Assembly (NCBI GenBank): GCA_963718195.1
Contig: CAVQYQ010000003.1
Coordinates: forward strand, 310,001-374,000
Direction: 5' to 3'
Length of the DNA stretch: 64,000 nucleotides
DNA from: MADRE3 sp963718195
GTDB taxonomy: Bacteria > Desulfobacterota > Desulfobulbia > Desulfobulbales > Desulfocapsaceae
Every line of letters starts with the position of its first letter. The first letter of the stretch is position 1. A model generated the notes under the pieces. The model was given only the letters and a program-made list of their open reading frames with translations, was not told the DNA's origin and searched no databases. This document shows positions 16,607 to 25,548 of this stretch, one piece after another. The position numbers and the translations under genes are program-made.

Positions 16607-18172
16607 ATGAAAAATCCAAAACCGTATCTGCTGGGGATTGATATCGGGGGGACCGGTACCAAAGCAGGGGTATTCACCCTGGATGGTGCGCTGGTCGGCT
16701 CAGGATATGGAGAATACCAGATGATCAGCACTGTGCCCGGTCAGGCAGAACATGATGCTGAGGTCTGGTGGCAGGCGACTGTTGAAGCGATAAAAGATGC
16801 CACAGCCGATATTGATCCTGATCACATTAAAGCCATTGGTGTCGGGTGTACAAACGGCCTTGTCGCCGTTGATGAGCAGGGGCTTCCCATCAGGCCGGCA
16901 ATTATGTTGTGGGACCAGCGGGCGTTGCCTGAAGTTGATCGAATCAGGGAGCAGCTTGGTGATGACGAGGTCTTTACTGTTACCGGAAATCCGCTTGCCC
17001 CCGGTGCGTTTTCGCTGCCGACAATACTCTGGCTGAAGCATAATGAACCAGAATCATTCAGGGCAGCTTACAAATTGATGGTACCCGGCGGATATCTCGT
17101 TGCCAGAATGACAGGTGAGTTCACCATTGATCATTCCCGGGCATCGACAACCCTGCTCTTCGATATTCGAAAGCGGCGCTGGCATAAGCCGTTTCTCGAT
17201 ATACTCGAGATCGATGAACAGAAGCTGCCGCGCCCTGTGCCATGTGACGAGGTGGTCGGTGCGATCACCGGGGCTGTTGCCAAGTTAACCGGTCTGAGAG
17301 CGGGAACACCGGTGATTGGCGGCTGTATGGACACGATTGGGGCATCGCTCGGAACCGGTGTTTTGCAGGAGGGCCAGTGTTTTGTAATTATGGGTACTGC
17401 AGCACGGGTTGCCGGGCCGATACGAACCGGTCAATTTGATCGTCGTTTCATGAATTGTACGAACGTGACCGAGGACTGCTGGCAGTATATCGGAGCAATA
17501 AATGGGGTTGGATCCTCCCTTCGCTGGGTTCGTGACACCTTTTGTGAACTCGAGCAAAGAGAAGCGGATGCAACCGGCAAGGACGTCTATGAACTGATAA
17601 CAGACCAGGCATCTGGTTCTCCGCCCGGAAGCAAGGGGCTTCTGTTTCTTCCCTACCTCGCCGGCGAGAGGACTCCTCTCTGGGACCCGTACGCAAGAGG
17701 TGTGTTTTTTGGGGTGACCCTTGGTCACAATCGTGGAGATTTTTTTCGTTCGGTTCTTGAAGGTGCTGCCTTTGCCATCAGACACGTCGTTGAACTCCTG
17801 GAATCAGACAATGATATTGTCATATCCGAGCTGCGAATAGGCGGGGCAGCTGCCTCAAGCCATGTCTGGAACCAGATTATTTCTGATGTCCTTGGCAAAC
17901 GGGTTGTCAGTCTCACCCAGAGTCATACGGAAGTGCTTGGCGCAGCCATCCTGGCAGGTGTCGGCCTGAAACTCTACCCTGATTTCGATCAGGCACTGAA
18001 ACAGACAGTGGTTACCGGAACAGTTTTTGAACCTGATGCAGATGCACATCGGAGCTACAACAAACTGTTTTCCATGTATAAACAACTATACCTTGATACC
18101 AAACATCATTTTCAGCAATTAGTTCAAATGGACCTGCCGCAAGGTTGGATAACAAAGGGATACAAGAAATGA
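16607..18172 (+). CDS. FGGY-family carbohydrate kinase
   Basis: Phosphorylates a sugar, polyol or sugar acid with ATP. At 521 residues it has both actin-fold domains: the N-terminal phosphate loop GIDIGGTGTKAGVF; the catalytic-base region GGCMDTIGASLGTGV; the ATP-site segments GTAARVAG and LLFLPYLAGERTPLWDPYARGVFFG; and the C-terminal FGGY signature region ELRIGGAAASSHVWNQIISDVLG. It is closest in style to the xylulokinase group, but substrate cannot be read from sequence. It follows the regulator after a 115-bp gap and overlaps the aldolase gene by 4 bp (ATGA). No DUF1537-type acid-sugar kinase is present nearby, so this enzyme is the only kinase available to the island. Confidence 0.92.
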   Translation: MKNPKPYLLGIDIGGTGTKAGVFTLDGALVGSGYGEYQMISTVPGQAEHDAEVWWQATVEAIKDATADIDPDHIKAIGVGCTNGLVAVDEQGLPIRPAIMLWDQRALPEVDRIREQLGDDEVFTVTGNPLAPGAFSLPTILWLKHNEPESFRAAYKLMVPGGYLVARMTGEFTIDHSRASTTLLFDIRKRRWHKPFLDILEIDEQKLPRPVPCDEVVGAITGAVAKLTGLRAGTPVIGGCMDTIGASLGTGVLQEGQCFVIMGTAARVAGPIRTGQFDRRFMNCTNVTEDCWQYIGAINGVGSSLRWVRDTFCELEQREADATGKDVYELITDQASGSPPGSKGLLFLPYLAGERTPLWDPYARGVFFGVTLGHNRGDFFRSVLEGAAFAIRHVVELLESDNDIVISELRIGGAAASSHVWNQIISDVLGKRVVSLTQSHTEVLGAAILAGVGLKLYPDFDQALKQTVVTGTVFEPDADAHRSYNKLFSMYKQLYLDTKHHFQQLVQMDLPQGWITKGYKK

Positions 18173-18756
18173 AAGAAATGAGCTTGAAAGAGGAACTGGT
18201 CTGGTTTGCACAACGAACCTACAATCGTGGACTCGTCGGTGGTACGGGAGGGAACTTCAGTGCTCGCCTTGCGGATAACCGTATGGCGATAACCGCTTCG
18301 GGTTTGAACCTTGGCGATACTTCGATGGAAAATCTGATCGAGATGGAGATCGATTCATACAAATGGCAGGCAAAGGGAGACTATGTCCCTTCAAAAGAAT
18401 ACCTGTTTCATGCCGATATTTTACGATTGCGACCCGATGTGGGTAGTGTGCTGCATATTCATCCGCCCTATGCCACAGCATTTGCCGTACTTAAACGAGA
18501 CATCCCAATGGTAACCGATGCGGCCTTCAAACAGCCCCAGATGCCGCGTGTTCCCTTTGCGCCGTCGGGGACAAAGGAGCTGCAGGCCAATGTTGTCAAG
18601 GCAATTGAAGAAAACCCTGACTGCAAGGTACTGCTTTTGGAACAACATGGAATTATATGTCTCGGAGCTGATATCAGGTGGGCATATGACCTTGCTGACC
18701 TGACTGAGGAGCTGGCCAGGATTGCGTACCTCAAGGAGACGTTAGCAAAATCCTGA
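18169..18756 (+). CDS. Class II aldolase/adducin-family protein (OtnC/FucA-like)
   Basis: A zinc-dependent aldolase or decarboxylase of the FucA/AraD/OtnC family, 195 residues from the ATG that overlaps the kinase stop (ATGA). A TTG eight codons earlier is an unlikely start. Motifs are GTGGNFSARL for the phosphate loop, SKEYLFHADI with the catalytic Glu, HIHPPYATA with two zinc histidines, and EQHGIICLG with the third. Coupling to the kinase implies a kinase-then-aldolase step. In known threonate/erythronate pathways the OtnC member decarboxylates a 3-oxo-4-phosphate intermediate to dihydroxyacetone phosphate. Confidence 0.92.
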   Translation: MKEMSLKEELVWFAQRTYNRGLVGGTGGNFSARLADNRMAITASGLNLGDTSMENLIEMEIDSYKWQAKGDYVPSKEYLFHADILRLRPDVGSVLHIHPPYATAFAVLKRDIPMVTDAAFKQPQMPRVPFAPSGTKELQANVVKAIEENPDCKVLLLEQHGIICLGADIRWAYDLADLTEELARIAYLKETLAKS

Positions 18757-18809
18757 GACAGCAAAGTCTACAAATGTAGCCACAATTGAAAAGAAAAGGA
18801 GGTTAAACC

Positions 18810-19814
18810 ATGAAGAAATCTAAATGGAGCGGTTTTCAGTTTCTCGCAAAGACAATGGCAATTGTTTTTGTATGTTCAGTAATGGTTTTGGGGATTACAG
18901 AGCATGCTAGGGCTGAATATCCAGACAGGCCGGTGACCATTATTGTACCTTGGGGTGCAGGAGGTGGGACTGACACCATCATTCGCATTTTTGCTGTTGG
19001 TTTTGAGAAAGAAATGGGTGTACCAATCAATGTGGTTAACAGGACTGGTGGAAATGGCGTTGTGGGTCATGCGGCAATTTCATCGGCAAAGCCCGATGGC
19101 TATACTCTGGGAGCTGGTACGTCTGAAATCACCTATTTCAAAACGATGGGAATGGCCGATATTACTCCGGCCAATTTTGACCTGATTTCAAGGCTTGCTT
19201 TGATTCCTGCCGGCGTTACGGTAAAGAAAGATTCACCTTTTACATCTCTAAAAGAAGCATTGGATGCAGTAAAAAACCAACCCAAAGACACCTACAGCGC
19301 CTCAGGTTCTGGTCAAGGCGGTCCATGGCATATGGCTATTGCGGGACTGGAGAAAAGTGCCGGGATGGGAACGGACCGCATACAATGGATTCCCAGCAAA
19401 GGAGGAGCACCTGCGCTTCAGGATTTGGTTGCTGGCGGTGTGACATTTTTCACCGGATCTCCGATTGAAGCGAAAACATTGCTTGCTGCCGGTGAAGTTC
19501 GTCAGTTGGTAATCATGTCAGAGGAACGGTCTCCAGCATTTCCGGATGTGCCAACTGTTAAAGAAGCAGTCAACATTGACTGGTCACTTTCTAACTGGTT
19601 TTCACTGGTCGCTCCAAAAGGGCTTGATCCAAAAGTAAAAGCAAAAATTGTTGCCGCGGCAGAAAAAGCCCATGCAAGTGCTGAAGTTCAGGACGCCCTG
19701 GCAAAGCGGGGTATTACCCCATTGTGGGATGGCCCGGACAAATTTCAAACATTTGCTGATGGATTTACTATCACAGCGGGGGAACTTCTGAAGGACCTCG
19801 GATTAGCGAAATAG
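18810..19814 (+). CDS. Tripartite tricarboxylate transporter substrate-binding protein, TctC/Bug type
   Basis: Periplasmic receptor of a TTT transporter. The 334 residues start after a strong AAAAGGAGG site. A signal peptide ends near residue 35 at ARA-EYPD, followed by the family hallmark YPDRPVTIIVPWGAGGGTD. Other Bug-family features are GNGVVGHAAISSAKPDGYTLG and the inter-domain SGSGQGGPWHMAI. It begins a second transport unit within the same island (TctC, TctB, TctA and the COG3618 hydrolase), 53 bp downstream of the aldolase. The ligand is probably a carboxylate, but binding residues vary too much across the family to name it. Confidence 0.95.
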   Translation: MKKSKWSGFQFLAKTMAIVFVCSVMVLGITEHARAEYPDRPVTIIVPWGAGGGTDTIIRIFAVGFEKEMGVPINVVNRTGGNGVVGHAAISSAKPDGYTLGAGTSEITYFKTMGMADITPANFDLISRLALIPAGVTVKKDSPFTSLKEALDAVKNQPKDTYSASGSGQGGPWHMAIAGLEKSAGMGTDRIQWIPSKGGAPALQDLVAGGVTFFTGSPIEAKTLLAAGEVRQLVIMSEERSPAFPDVPTVKEAVNIDWSLSNWFSLVAPKGLDPKVKAKIVAAAEKAHASAEVQDALAKRGITPLWDGPDKFQTFADGFTITAGELLKDLGLAK

Positions 19815-19918
19815 GCATGGCGTCTGGAAGGATACGCGCCTTCAACAAATCTGCGTCCTCCTGATAAAAGTCGAGATAGGGTCTGGGGGATGCAGATAGA
19901 GTTTCATTGAGGTTCAGG

Positions 19919-20395
19919 ATGAAAGTGAGTGATCTATTGACAGGTGTCTTGTTTTGCGTGATTGGCAGTTATGTTGTATTTGAGGCTCAGCATTTTCCAG
20001 CAGTATCAGGACAACCGTATGGCTCGACCTTTTTTCCAACTCTGATTGGCTCAGCCATGATCCTTGGCGGATTATTTCTGGCTGCAAGCTCGATTGTTCA
20101 AAAAAAGGTACAGCCATTAATTATCATACCTGAATGGCTCAAATCTACCCGGGGGGCGGTCAGTTTTCTACTGATTTTTGCTACTCTGGGGTTTTACATG
20201 CTGTTTGCCGATACTTTGGGCTTTTGTATTACAGCATTTTTGATAATCCTGATTTTGCAGAAATGGATGGGGTCTCGATTGCTTCCTGCATTTACCGTGT
20301 CCTTTATAGCTACAGGTGTTTTCTATACAGTTTTCGCAGTATTACTAAGGGTTCCTCTTCCGCATGGTTTCGTGGAACAATTTCTTGGAATTTGA
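19919..20395 (+). CDS. Tripartite tricarboxylate transporter small subunit, TctB type
   Basis: The four-helix small membrane subunit, about 158 residues from the ATG after GAGGTTCAG. A TTG four codons earlier is less likely. Hydrophobic helices lie near residues 8-28, 38-58, 78-100 and 105-145. The N-terminal DLLTGVLFCVIGSYVVFEAQHFP and the LGFCITAFLIILILQKWMG stretch are typical of TctB. It lies between TctC and TctA, which is the usual gene order. Confidence 0.9.
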   Translation: MKVSDLLTGVLFCVIGSYVVFEAQHFPAVSGQPYGSTFFPTLIGSAMILGGLFLAASSIVQKKVQPLIIIPEWLKSTRGAVSFLLIFATLGFYMLFADTLGFCITAFLIILILQKWMGSRLLPAFTVSFIATGVFYTVFAVLLRVPLPHGFVEQFLGI

Positions 20396-20402
20396 GACTA
20401 TT

Positions 20403-21911
20403 ATGGAATCCGTCCTTATTGCCTTCAGCCTCATTTTTGACCCATCGGTATTACTGACAATTCTTATAGCCTCCTGCATGGGCGTATTGATTGGAGCTAT
20501 ACCTGGGCTTACTGCTGTCATGGGTACAGCTCTGTTGGTACCAATTACATTCTACATGGATCCGATACCTGCCATTGCAGCAATCGTATCGATGACTGCA
20601 ATGGCCATCTTCGCCGGCGATATTCCAGGGGCCCTGGTGAGAATACCCGGAACACCTGCTTCAGCAGCTTATGTCAACGAAGCATATAGTCTGACAGTCG
20701 CCGGTCATCCTGAAAAAGGGTTGGGAATGTGCATGGTGTCAGCGTGTATTGGGGGACTCATGGGGACCATTGTCCTCGTGCTTGCTGCTCCTCAACTTGC
20801 AAGAATAGCAATAAAATTCAGTTCAGTAGAGTATTTTTGGCTTGGGCTTCTTGGATTGACCTGTGCTGCTTTTGTCTCGAGCGGTTCCGCAATCAGAGGA
20901 GTGATGTCAATGCTGATCGGGTTGCTGATCTCAACCGTTGGGATTGATGTTACAGCTGGAACACCTCGTTTTACCTTTGGGGTAATGGAATTAATGGGAG
21001 GGGTCAATTTTATACCTGCGATGATAGGTATGTTTGCCCTGTCGGAGATTTTGCGCAACATGGTCAATCCCCAGCAGGAACGCCCAAAGGTCAAAAAGAT
21101 TAGCAACATGATGCGTGGTTTGGGACGTGATGTCAAAAAATATCGTCGCAACATATTTCGGGGTGGTCTCATTGGAACGATCGTGGGAGCTTTACCAGGT
21201 GCTGGTGCTGATATTGCCGCATGGGTAGCATATGCTTTTAGCCGGCGAACTTCAAAAACACCGGAGCGTTTCGGGAAAGGTCATCTTGAAGGTTTGGCAG
21301 AGGCCGGTGCAGCAAATAATGGTGCTTTGAGCGGGGCGTGGGTTCCCACACTTGTTTTTGGAATTCCAGGAGATTCAATTACCGCTATTGTCATTGGTGT
21401 TCTTATCCTCAAGGGAATGGAGCCGGGGCCGGTCATCTTTATCAAGCAACCAGAAATGGTTTATGCGGTATTCATAGCATTTTTCGGAGCTAATTTATTG
21501 CTGCTTCCCATTGGATATGGAGTGATTCGAGTTTCAAGGTTTATCGTCAATGTACCTCGTCATGTTCTCATGCCTATTGTGCTTATGGCCTGTGTGATCG
21601 GGTCCTTTGCCATAAACAATACCATCTTCGATGTCGGTGTTATGCTTATCATGGGAATAATTGGATGGCTGATGGAGGAAAATGATTTTCCTGTGGCACC
21701 TGCAATCCTGGGAATAGTACTTGGAGAGATGGTAGAGTTTAACTTTATAACAACCATGATTAAGGCAAAAGGTGATTTCGGGATGTTTTTTAGCCGACCG
21801 ATTGCTGCGGCTATCGGTATCGTTACCCTGATGATCTGGTTTTCTCCACTGTTTCTCGGAATAGTAAGAAAGATTCGTAATGACAGAAGAGGGAAAAGCC
21901 TCGATGGATAG
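20403..21911 (+). CDS. Tripartite tricarboxylate transporter large permease, TctA type
   Basis: Main membrane subunit with about 12 helices, 502 residues from the chosen ATG, the usual TctA length. An upstream ATG (20364) would overlap TctB by 32 bp. The two PGLT-type motifs that mark the inverted repeats are visible: GAIPGLTAVMGTALLVP near residue 28 and GALPGAGADIAAWVAY near 250. FGIPGDSITAIVIGVL follows near 320. The stop overlaps the hydrolase start by 8 bp, so transporter and hydrolase are coupled. Confidence 0.95.
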   Translation: MESVLIAFSLIFDPSVLLTILIASCMGVLIGAIPGLTAVMGTALLVPITFYMDPIPAIAAIVSMTAMAIFAGDIPGALVRIPGTPASAAYVNEAYSLTVAGHPEKGLGMCMVSACIGGLMGTIVLVLAAPQLARIAIKFSSVEYFWLGLLGLTCAAFVSSGSAIRGVMSMLIGLLISTVGIDVTAGTPRFTFGVMELMGGVNFIPAMIGMFALSEILRNMVNPQQERPKVKKISNMMRGLGRDVKKYRRNIFRGGLIGTIVGALPGAGADIAAWVAYAFSRRTSKTPERFGKGHLEGLAEAGAANNGALSGAWVPTLVFGIPGDSITAIVIGVLILKGMEPGPVIFIKQPEMVYAVFIAFFGANLLLLPIGYGVIRVSRFIVNVPRHVLMPIVLMACVIGSFAINNTIFDVGVMLIMGIIGWLMEENDFPVAPAILGIVLGEMVEFNFITTMIKAKGDFGMFFSRPIAAAIGIVTLMIWFSPLFLGIVRKIRNDRRGKSLDG

Positions 21912-22803
21912 TCTGAAAATAGTCGATGCGCACCATCATTTCTGGAATCCAGAAATTAATTATCACCCATGGTTATGCGATGAGCCAATGATTGCTTTTC
22001 GATATGGAGATTACTCTGCAATTCGAAAACCGTTTATGCCCGAGGATTATTTTCAGGCTGCAAAAGGTCATCAAATCGTTAAAACCGTAACTATGGAAGG
22101 AGAGTGGGATCCAGAAGATCCTGTCGGAGAAAGCCTCTGGATGCAATCGGTTGCCGAGAAATTCGGTTTCCCTCATGGCCATGTCGCTCAAGCCTGGTTA
22201 GATGCGGATAATGTTGTCGAGGTGTTGAAGGCACAGTCGAAAGTTCCATTAGTGAAGAGTGTACGGCACAAGCCCCGTGCCGCTGCATCACCTGAAGAAG
22301 TTATAAAGGGTCTTCCAGGATCGATGGGTGATCCCAGGTGGCGGGAAGGATATGCAAGACTTGAAGAATTTGGTTTACATTTTGATTTGCAGACACCTTG
22401 GTGGCATCTTTGGGAAGCTGCCGAGCTGGCACATACCTTCCCTGACACGCTGATAGTTCTCAATCATGCTGGTTTACCTGCTGATCGCAGTGAATCTGGT
22501 TTGTCTGGGTGGCGCAAGGCCATGAATGCAATTGCAGACCTGGAAAACGTCGTGGTTAAGATCTCGGGTCTTGGATTAAAAGGGGAAAAATGGCGCATTG
22601 AAGACAATGAATCAATTATAAGAGATACCATAAAGATCTTTGGTATAGATCGCTGTATGTATGCGAGCAATTTTCCTGTAGATGGCGTGGTCGCAGATTA
22701 CAATACAATTATTACAGGTTTCAAGACCGCTTTAGCGGATTTACCGTTGGCCGACCAGCATAAATTTTTCCATGACAATGCGGTACGCATCTATGGTCTT
22801 TAA
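21904..22803 (+). CDS. COG3618 amidohydrolase-superfamily TIM-barrel hydrolase (lactonase-like)
   Basis: A predicted metal-dependent hydrolase of the L-fuconolactonase/2-pyrone-4,6-dicarboxylate lactonase group, 299 residues from the ATG that follows GAGGGAA. The N-terminal HxH metal motif is in VDAHHHFWNP. Further barrel features include VLNHAG near residue 190, VVKISGLG near 220 and CMYASNFPVDG with the catalytic Asp region near 260. Enzymes of this group open sugar lactones or pyrone dicarboxylates, so it could hydrolyse an imported lactone to a free sugar acid that enters the island's pathway. It is the last gene of the island, and the next gene is convergent. Confidence 0.87.
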   Translation: MDSLKIVDAHHHFWNPEINYHPWLCDEPMIAFRYGDYSAIRKPFMPEDYFQAAKGHQIVKTVTMEGEWDPEDPVGESLWMQSVAEKFGFPHGHVAQAWLDADNVVEVLKAQSKVPLVKSVRHKPRAAASPEEVIKGLPGSMGDPRWREGYARLEEFGLHFDLQTPWWHLWEAAELAHTFPDTLIVLNHAGLPADRSESGLSGWRKAMNAIADLENVVVKISGLGLKGEKWRIEDNESIIRDTIKIFGIDRCMYASNFPVDGVVADYNTIITGFKTALADLPLADQHKFFHDNAVRIYGL

Positions 22804-22881
22804 GTTTCTCATCTATACCATGATGATGAAAAGAGGTGGTCGAAATAGTCGCGATTTGTTTCTGGGCCGTCTTCACTGCCT

Positions 22882-24702
22882 TCAGTTCTTTTTCAAATGA
22901 CGTTTACGCTTGTCGCCAGCAGTTTTTTCTCCCTGCTTATTATCTTTGAAAAAACCTTTCTCGATCAGGCTGCGCTGAGCCTTGCGCTCCTGCTGGGTGG
23001 CGGCTACCTCAATGGGCTTACCGGTCTCTCTGTGGAGCTTGCTTACATACATTGCCGTTGAGATGGTTCCCGGTGTTGGCGTGAAATCCTGAAACTGCCT
23101 GATGGTGACTCCCAGTTTTTTCAACTTTTCTACCATCTGGGCCGTATGCTTTTTGGTACAGCCCGGGTGAGAACTGATGATGTATGGGGTCACCTGGCTC
23201 TTCTTGCCAAGCGAACGCGAAATATCCTTGAATGTCCTGAGAAATGCAACAAACTGGCTATGCGGTTCCTTGTGCATTAATTGCAGAACCTCTTTTTCCG
23301 AGTGTTCCGGGGCAATTTTCAGGCTGCCTGGGATATGCTTGTCTATAAGCTTTCGCATCAGTTTCGGCGTCTTGCTCAGAAGCTCCATTCTCAGACCTGA
23401 GGAGATATAAACGTGTTTCACCTCTTCTATCGCAAGCACTTTATCCAGCAGTTCAACGAACCGATTTTCATCGATCAGCAGGTTTTTGCAGACCTTCGGA
23501 TACAGGCAATCATGCTTTTTGCAGGAACCAATGGCACAACTGGTACCGTAAAGATTTGCAGTGGGTCCTCCGAGGTCACTGATCGTTCCCTTGAAATTGC
23601 CGGTTTCAACATGAGCGCGGACTTCGCTGACAACTGAATGGATACTTCTACTGGTAACAGCTGGGCCCTGGTGACGACTGATGGCGCAGAATGAACAGTT
23701 TCCTGAACAGCCGCGCACCACAGTGATCGAATCTTTGATCATTGAATATGCCGGGATATCAGGTGAAGACGGATGGGTTTTGCGACTGAAAGGAAGTTCG
23801 TAAAGCAGATCCATTTCACCTGGAGCAAGTGGTTTGTTCGCTGGATACTGAAGGATCCACATGGCCTGCTGTTCCTGGATGAGGATGGCACTGCTCATTG
23901 CTCGTGCCTGGCGGTCTATCTCGATCTCTGCGGCCATGAAGAGCTCGCTGTTGTCCTTGATTTGCTGCCATGAGGGAAGCTCGATCACTTTTTTCCCCTG
24001 GTTCTCCAGCTGATTGCGTACAACCCCCATCTCACGCTCATTCATCCTGATACAGGTTCCGGGGATGTTTTCGAGCCGCCGACCATCTGCAAGAGCCTGT
24101 GCGGTTGCCAGAATACTTTTTTCTCCCATACCGTAGATCAGCAGATCAGCTTTTGCATCCACCAGATGAGAACCGCGTAATTTATTCTGTTTATAATCAA
24201 AGTGAACGAAGCGCCGGAGCGAGGCCTCGACACCACCGAGGACAACAGGAACTCCGGGGTAAGCCCGGCGGGCCAGCTGCGTGTAGATCAGCACAGCACG
24301 ATCCGGGCGCCACCGATTGTCTTTTGCCTGTCGTGATGTTCGCCAGGGATTTCCCTGCGGAGAAAAGGCATCATAGTCACGAACTTTACCGTTGCCGGAG
24401 TAGTTGGCGACAATAGAATCAAGGTTGCCTGCAGTGATTCCGAAAAACAGGCGGGGTTTGCCAAAACGTTTGAAATCAATTTCACTGTCGAAGCGAGGCT
24501 GAGGGAGAACAGCAACGCGATATCCGTTGTGTTCGAGTAGTCTGCCAATGAGTGCAACACCAAAAGACGGATGGTCAACATAGCCATCACCGGTCACCAG
24601 GACAATATCAATCTCATCCCACCCCTTTTCTTCACACTCATCAACTGTTGCCGGAAGGGGTTCAACCAACACTTTAGTATTGTGTTTTCTGTTTGTTATC
24701 AC
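22882..24702 (-). CDS. YgiQ-family radical SAM protein
   Basis: A 606-residue radical SAM protein of the YgiQ (UPF0313) family. The N-terminal domain opens VLVTGDGYVDHPSFGVALIG, typical of these proteins. The cluster motif C-x3-C-x2-C lies in RGCSGNCSFCAIS near residue 330, followed by the YgiQ-specific cysteines in CAIGSCKKHDCLYPKVCKNL. A basic Lys-rich tail ends the protein. No biochemical function is established for the family. The gene is monocistronic and divergent from nth. Confidence 0.93.
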   Translation of the reverse strand: MITNRKHNTKVLVEPLPATVDECEEKGWDEIDIVLVTGDGYVDHPSFGVALIGRLLEHNGYRVAVLPQPRFDSEIDFKRFGKPRLFFGITAGNLDSIVANYSGNGKVRDYDAFSPQGNPWRTSRQAKDNRWRPDRAVLIYTQLARRAYPGVPVVLGGVEASLRRFVHFDYKQNKLRGSHLVDAKADLLIYGMGEKSILATAQALADGRRLENIPGTCIRMNEREMGVVRNQLENQGKKVIELPSWQQIKDNSELFMAAEIEIDRQARAMSSAILIQEQQAMWILQYPANKPLAPGEMDLLYELPFSRKTHPSSPDIPAYSMIKDSITVVRGCSGNCSFCAISRHQGPAVTSRSIHSVVSEVRAHVETGNFKGTISDLGGPTANLYGTSCAIGSCKKHDCLYPKVCKNLLIDENRFVELLDKVLAIEEVKHVYISSGLRMELLSKTPKLMRKLIDKHIPGSLKIAPEHSEKEVLQLMHKEPHSQFVAFLRTFKDISRSLGKKSQVTPYIISSHPGCTKKHTAQMVEKLKKLGVTIRQFQDFTPTPGTISTAMYVSKLHRETGKPIEVAATQQERKAQRSLIEKGFFKDNKQGEKTAGDKRKRHLKKN

Positions 24703-24812
24703 GTATTATCTCTTTGTTTTAACTCTTGCTACAACAGGCACTCAGGACCGGTTCTTCACTACCAACAGGAGAATCTATTGTTGAAAATATAGCATACAAT
24801 GTAATATGTTGT

Positions 24813-25547
24813 ATGGGTTCTTTTTTACATGGATTGTTTCCTCTATCCACACACATTAGAAAAAAACAATGCTCTTACAACAACTTGGTTGATATTGAAA
24901 GGTTTTTAGATATACTTGAACAGGAGGTACTGCACTATCGGGTGCCTGTTGTTGACCTGATTGGCGTGCAGACATCAGATCCGTTCCGGGTCCTGATAGC
25001 GACTATTTTGTCAGCCCGGACCAAAGACGAGGTAACTGCCGTTGCATCAGAGCGACTCTTTAAAAGGGCGGCTGATCCGGCACATCTTGCGGATTTGGAC
25101 CAGGGAGAAATACAAAACCTGATTTATCCTGTCGGTTTTTATAAGACTAAGGCTGCTCATTTGAAAAAATGTGGCCGCCTGCTTATGGATAAATACCAGG
25201 GAAGGGTCCCAAAAACGATTGAGGAGTTGGTAACATTACCAGGGGTTGGGCGAAAGACTGCCAATCTGGTACTCTCGGTCGCTTTTGATATCCCTGCAAT
25301 CTGTGTGGATACCCATGTTCATCGCATTATGAACATATGGGGGTATGTCAGCACCAAAACCCCTCTGGAAACAGAGATGGTTTTGAGACGAAAATTACCG
25401 GTACCATGCTGGAAAGAGGTTAACAGGCTGCTCGTTGCTTTTGGTCAGGGCTTGTGCCGGCCGGTATCGCCCCATTGTGATCGGTGTGTGATTCAAGAAG
25501 ATTGTCCGCAGATCGGAGTGGTGCCGAGAAAAGTTAAACGGGATTAA
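24813..25547 (+). CDS. nth: Endonuclease III (DNA glycosylase/AP lyase)
   Basis: Removes oxidised pyrimidines and nicks the abasic site. Helix-hairpin-helix LPGVGRKTANLVLSVAF with the catalytic Lys, then VDTHVHRI with the catalytic Asp, match E. coli Nth. The C-terminal [4Fe-4S] motif C-x6-C-x2-C-x5-C is intact (CRPVSPHCDRCVIQEDC). The start is uncertain. The frame is open to a TTG at 24726. I use the first ATG (244 residues), but homology begins only near the TTG at 24885, and a GTG at 24942 follows an AGGAGG at a long spacing. The response regulator gene starts one base after the stop. Confidence 0.93.
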   Translation: MGSFLHGLFPLSTHIRKKQCSYNNLVDIERFLDILEQEVLHYRVPVVDLIGVQTSDPFRVLIATILSARTKDEVTAVASERLFKRAADPAHLADLDQGEIQNLIYPVGFYKTKAAHLKKCGRLLMDKYQGRVPKTIEELVTLPGVGRKTANLVLSVAFDIPAICVDTHVHRIMNIWGYVSTKTPLETEMVLRRKLPVPCWKEVNRLLVAFGQGLCRPVSPHCDRCVIQEDCPQIGVVPRKVKRD

Positions 25548-25548
25548 T

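Noticed and set aside
18145..18168. TTG start for the class II aldolase eight codons upstream
   Set aside because: The ATG at 18169 overlaps the kinase stop as ATGA, the common coupled arrangement, and the homology begins after it.
10371..22803. Recent horizontal transfer of the catabolic island
   Set aside because: No mobile genes or flanking repeats are seen, and I cannot measure composition bias reliably by eye.
22882..24702. Lysine 2,3-aminomutase/EpmB as identity of the large radical SAM protein
   Set aside because: Length (606 residues), the C-x3-C-x2-C context and extra cysteine-rich segment are those of the YgiQ family, not KamA/EpmB.
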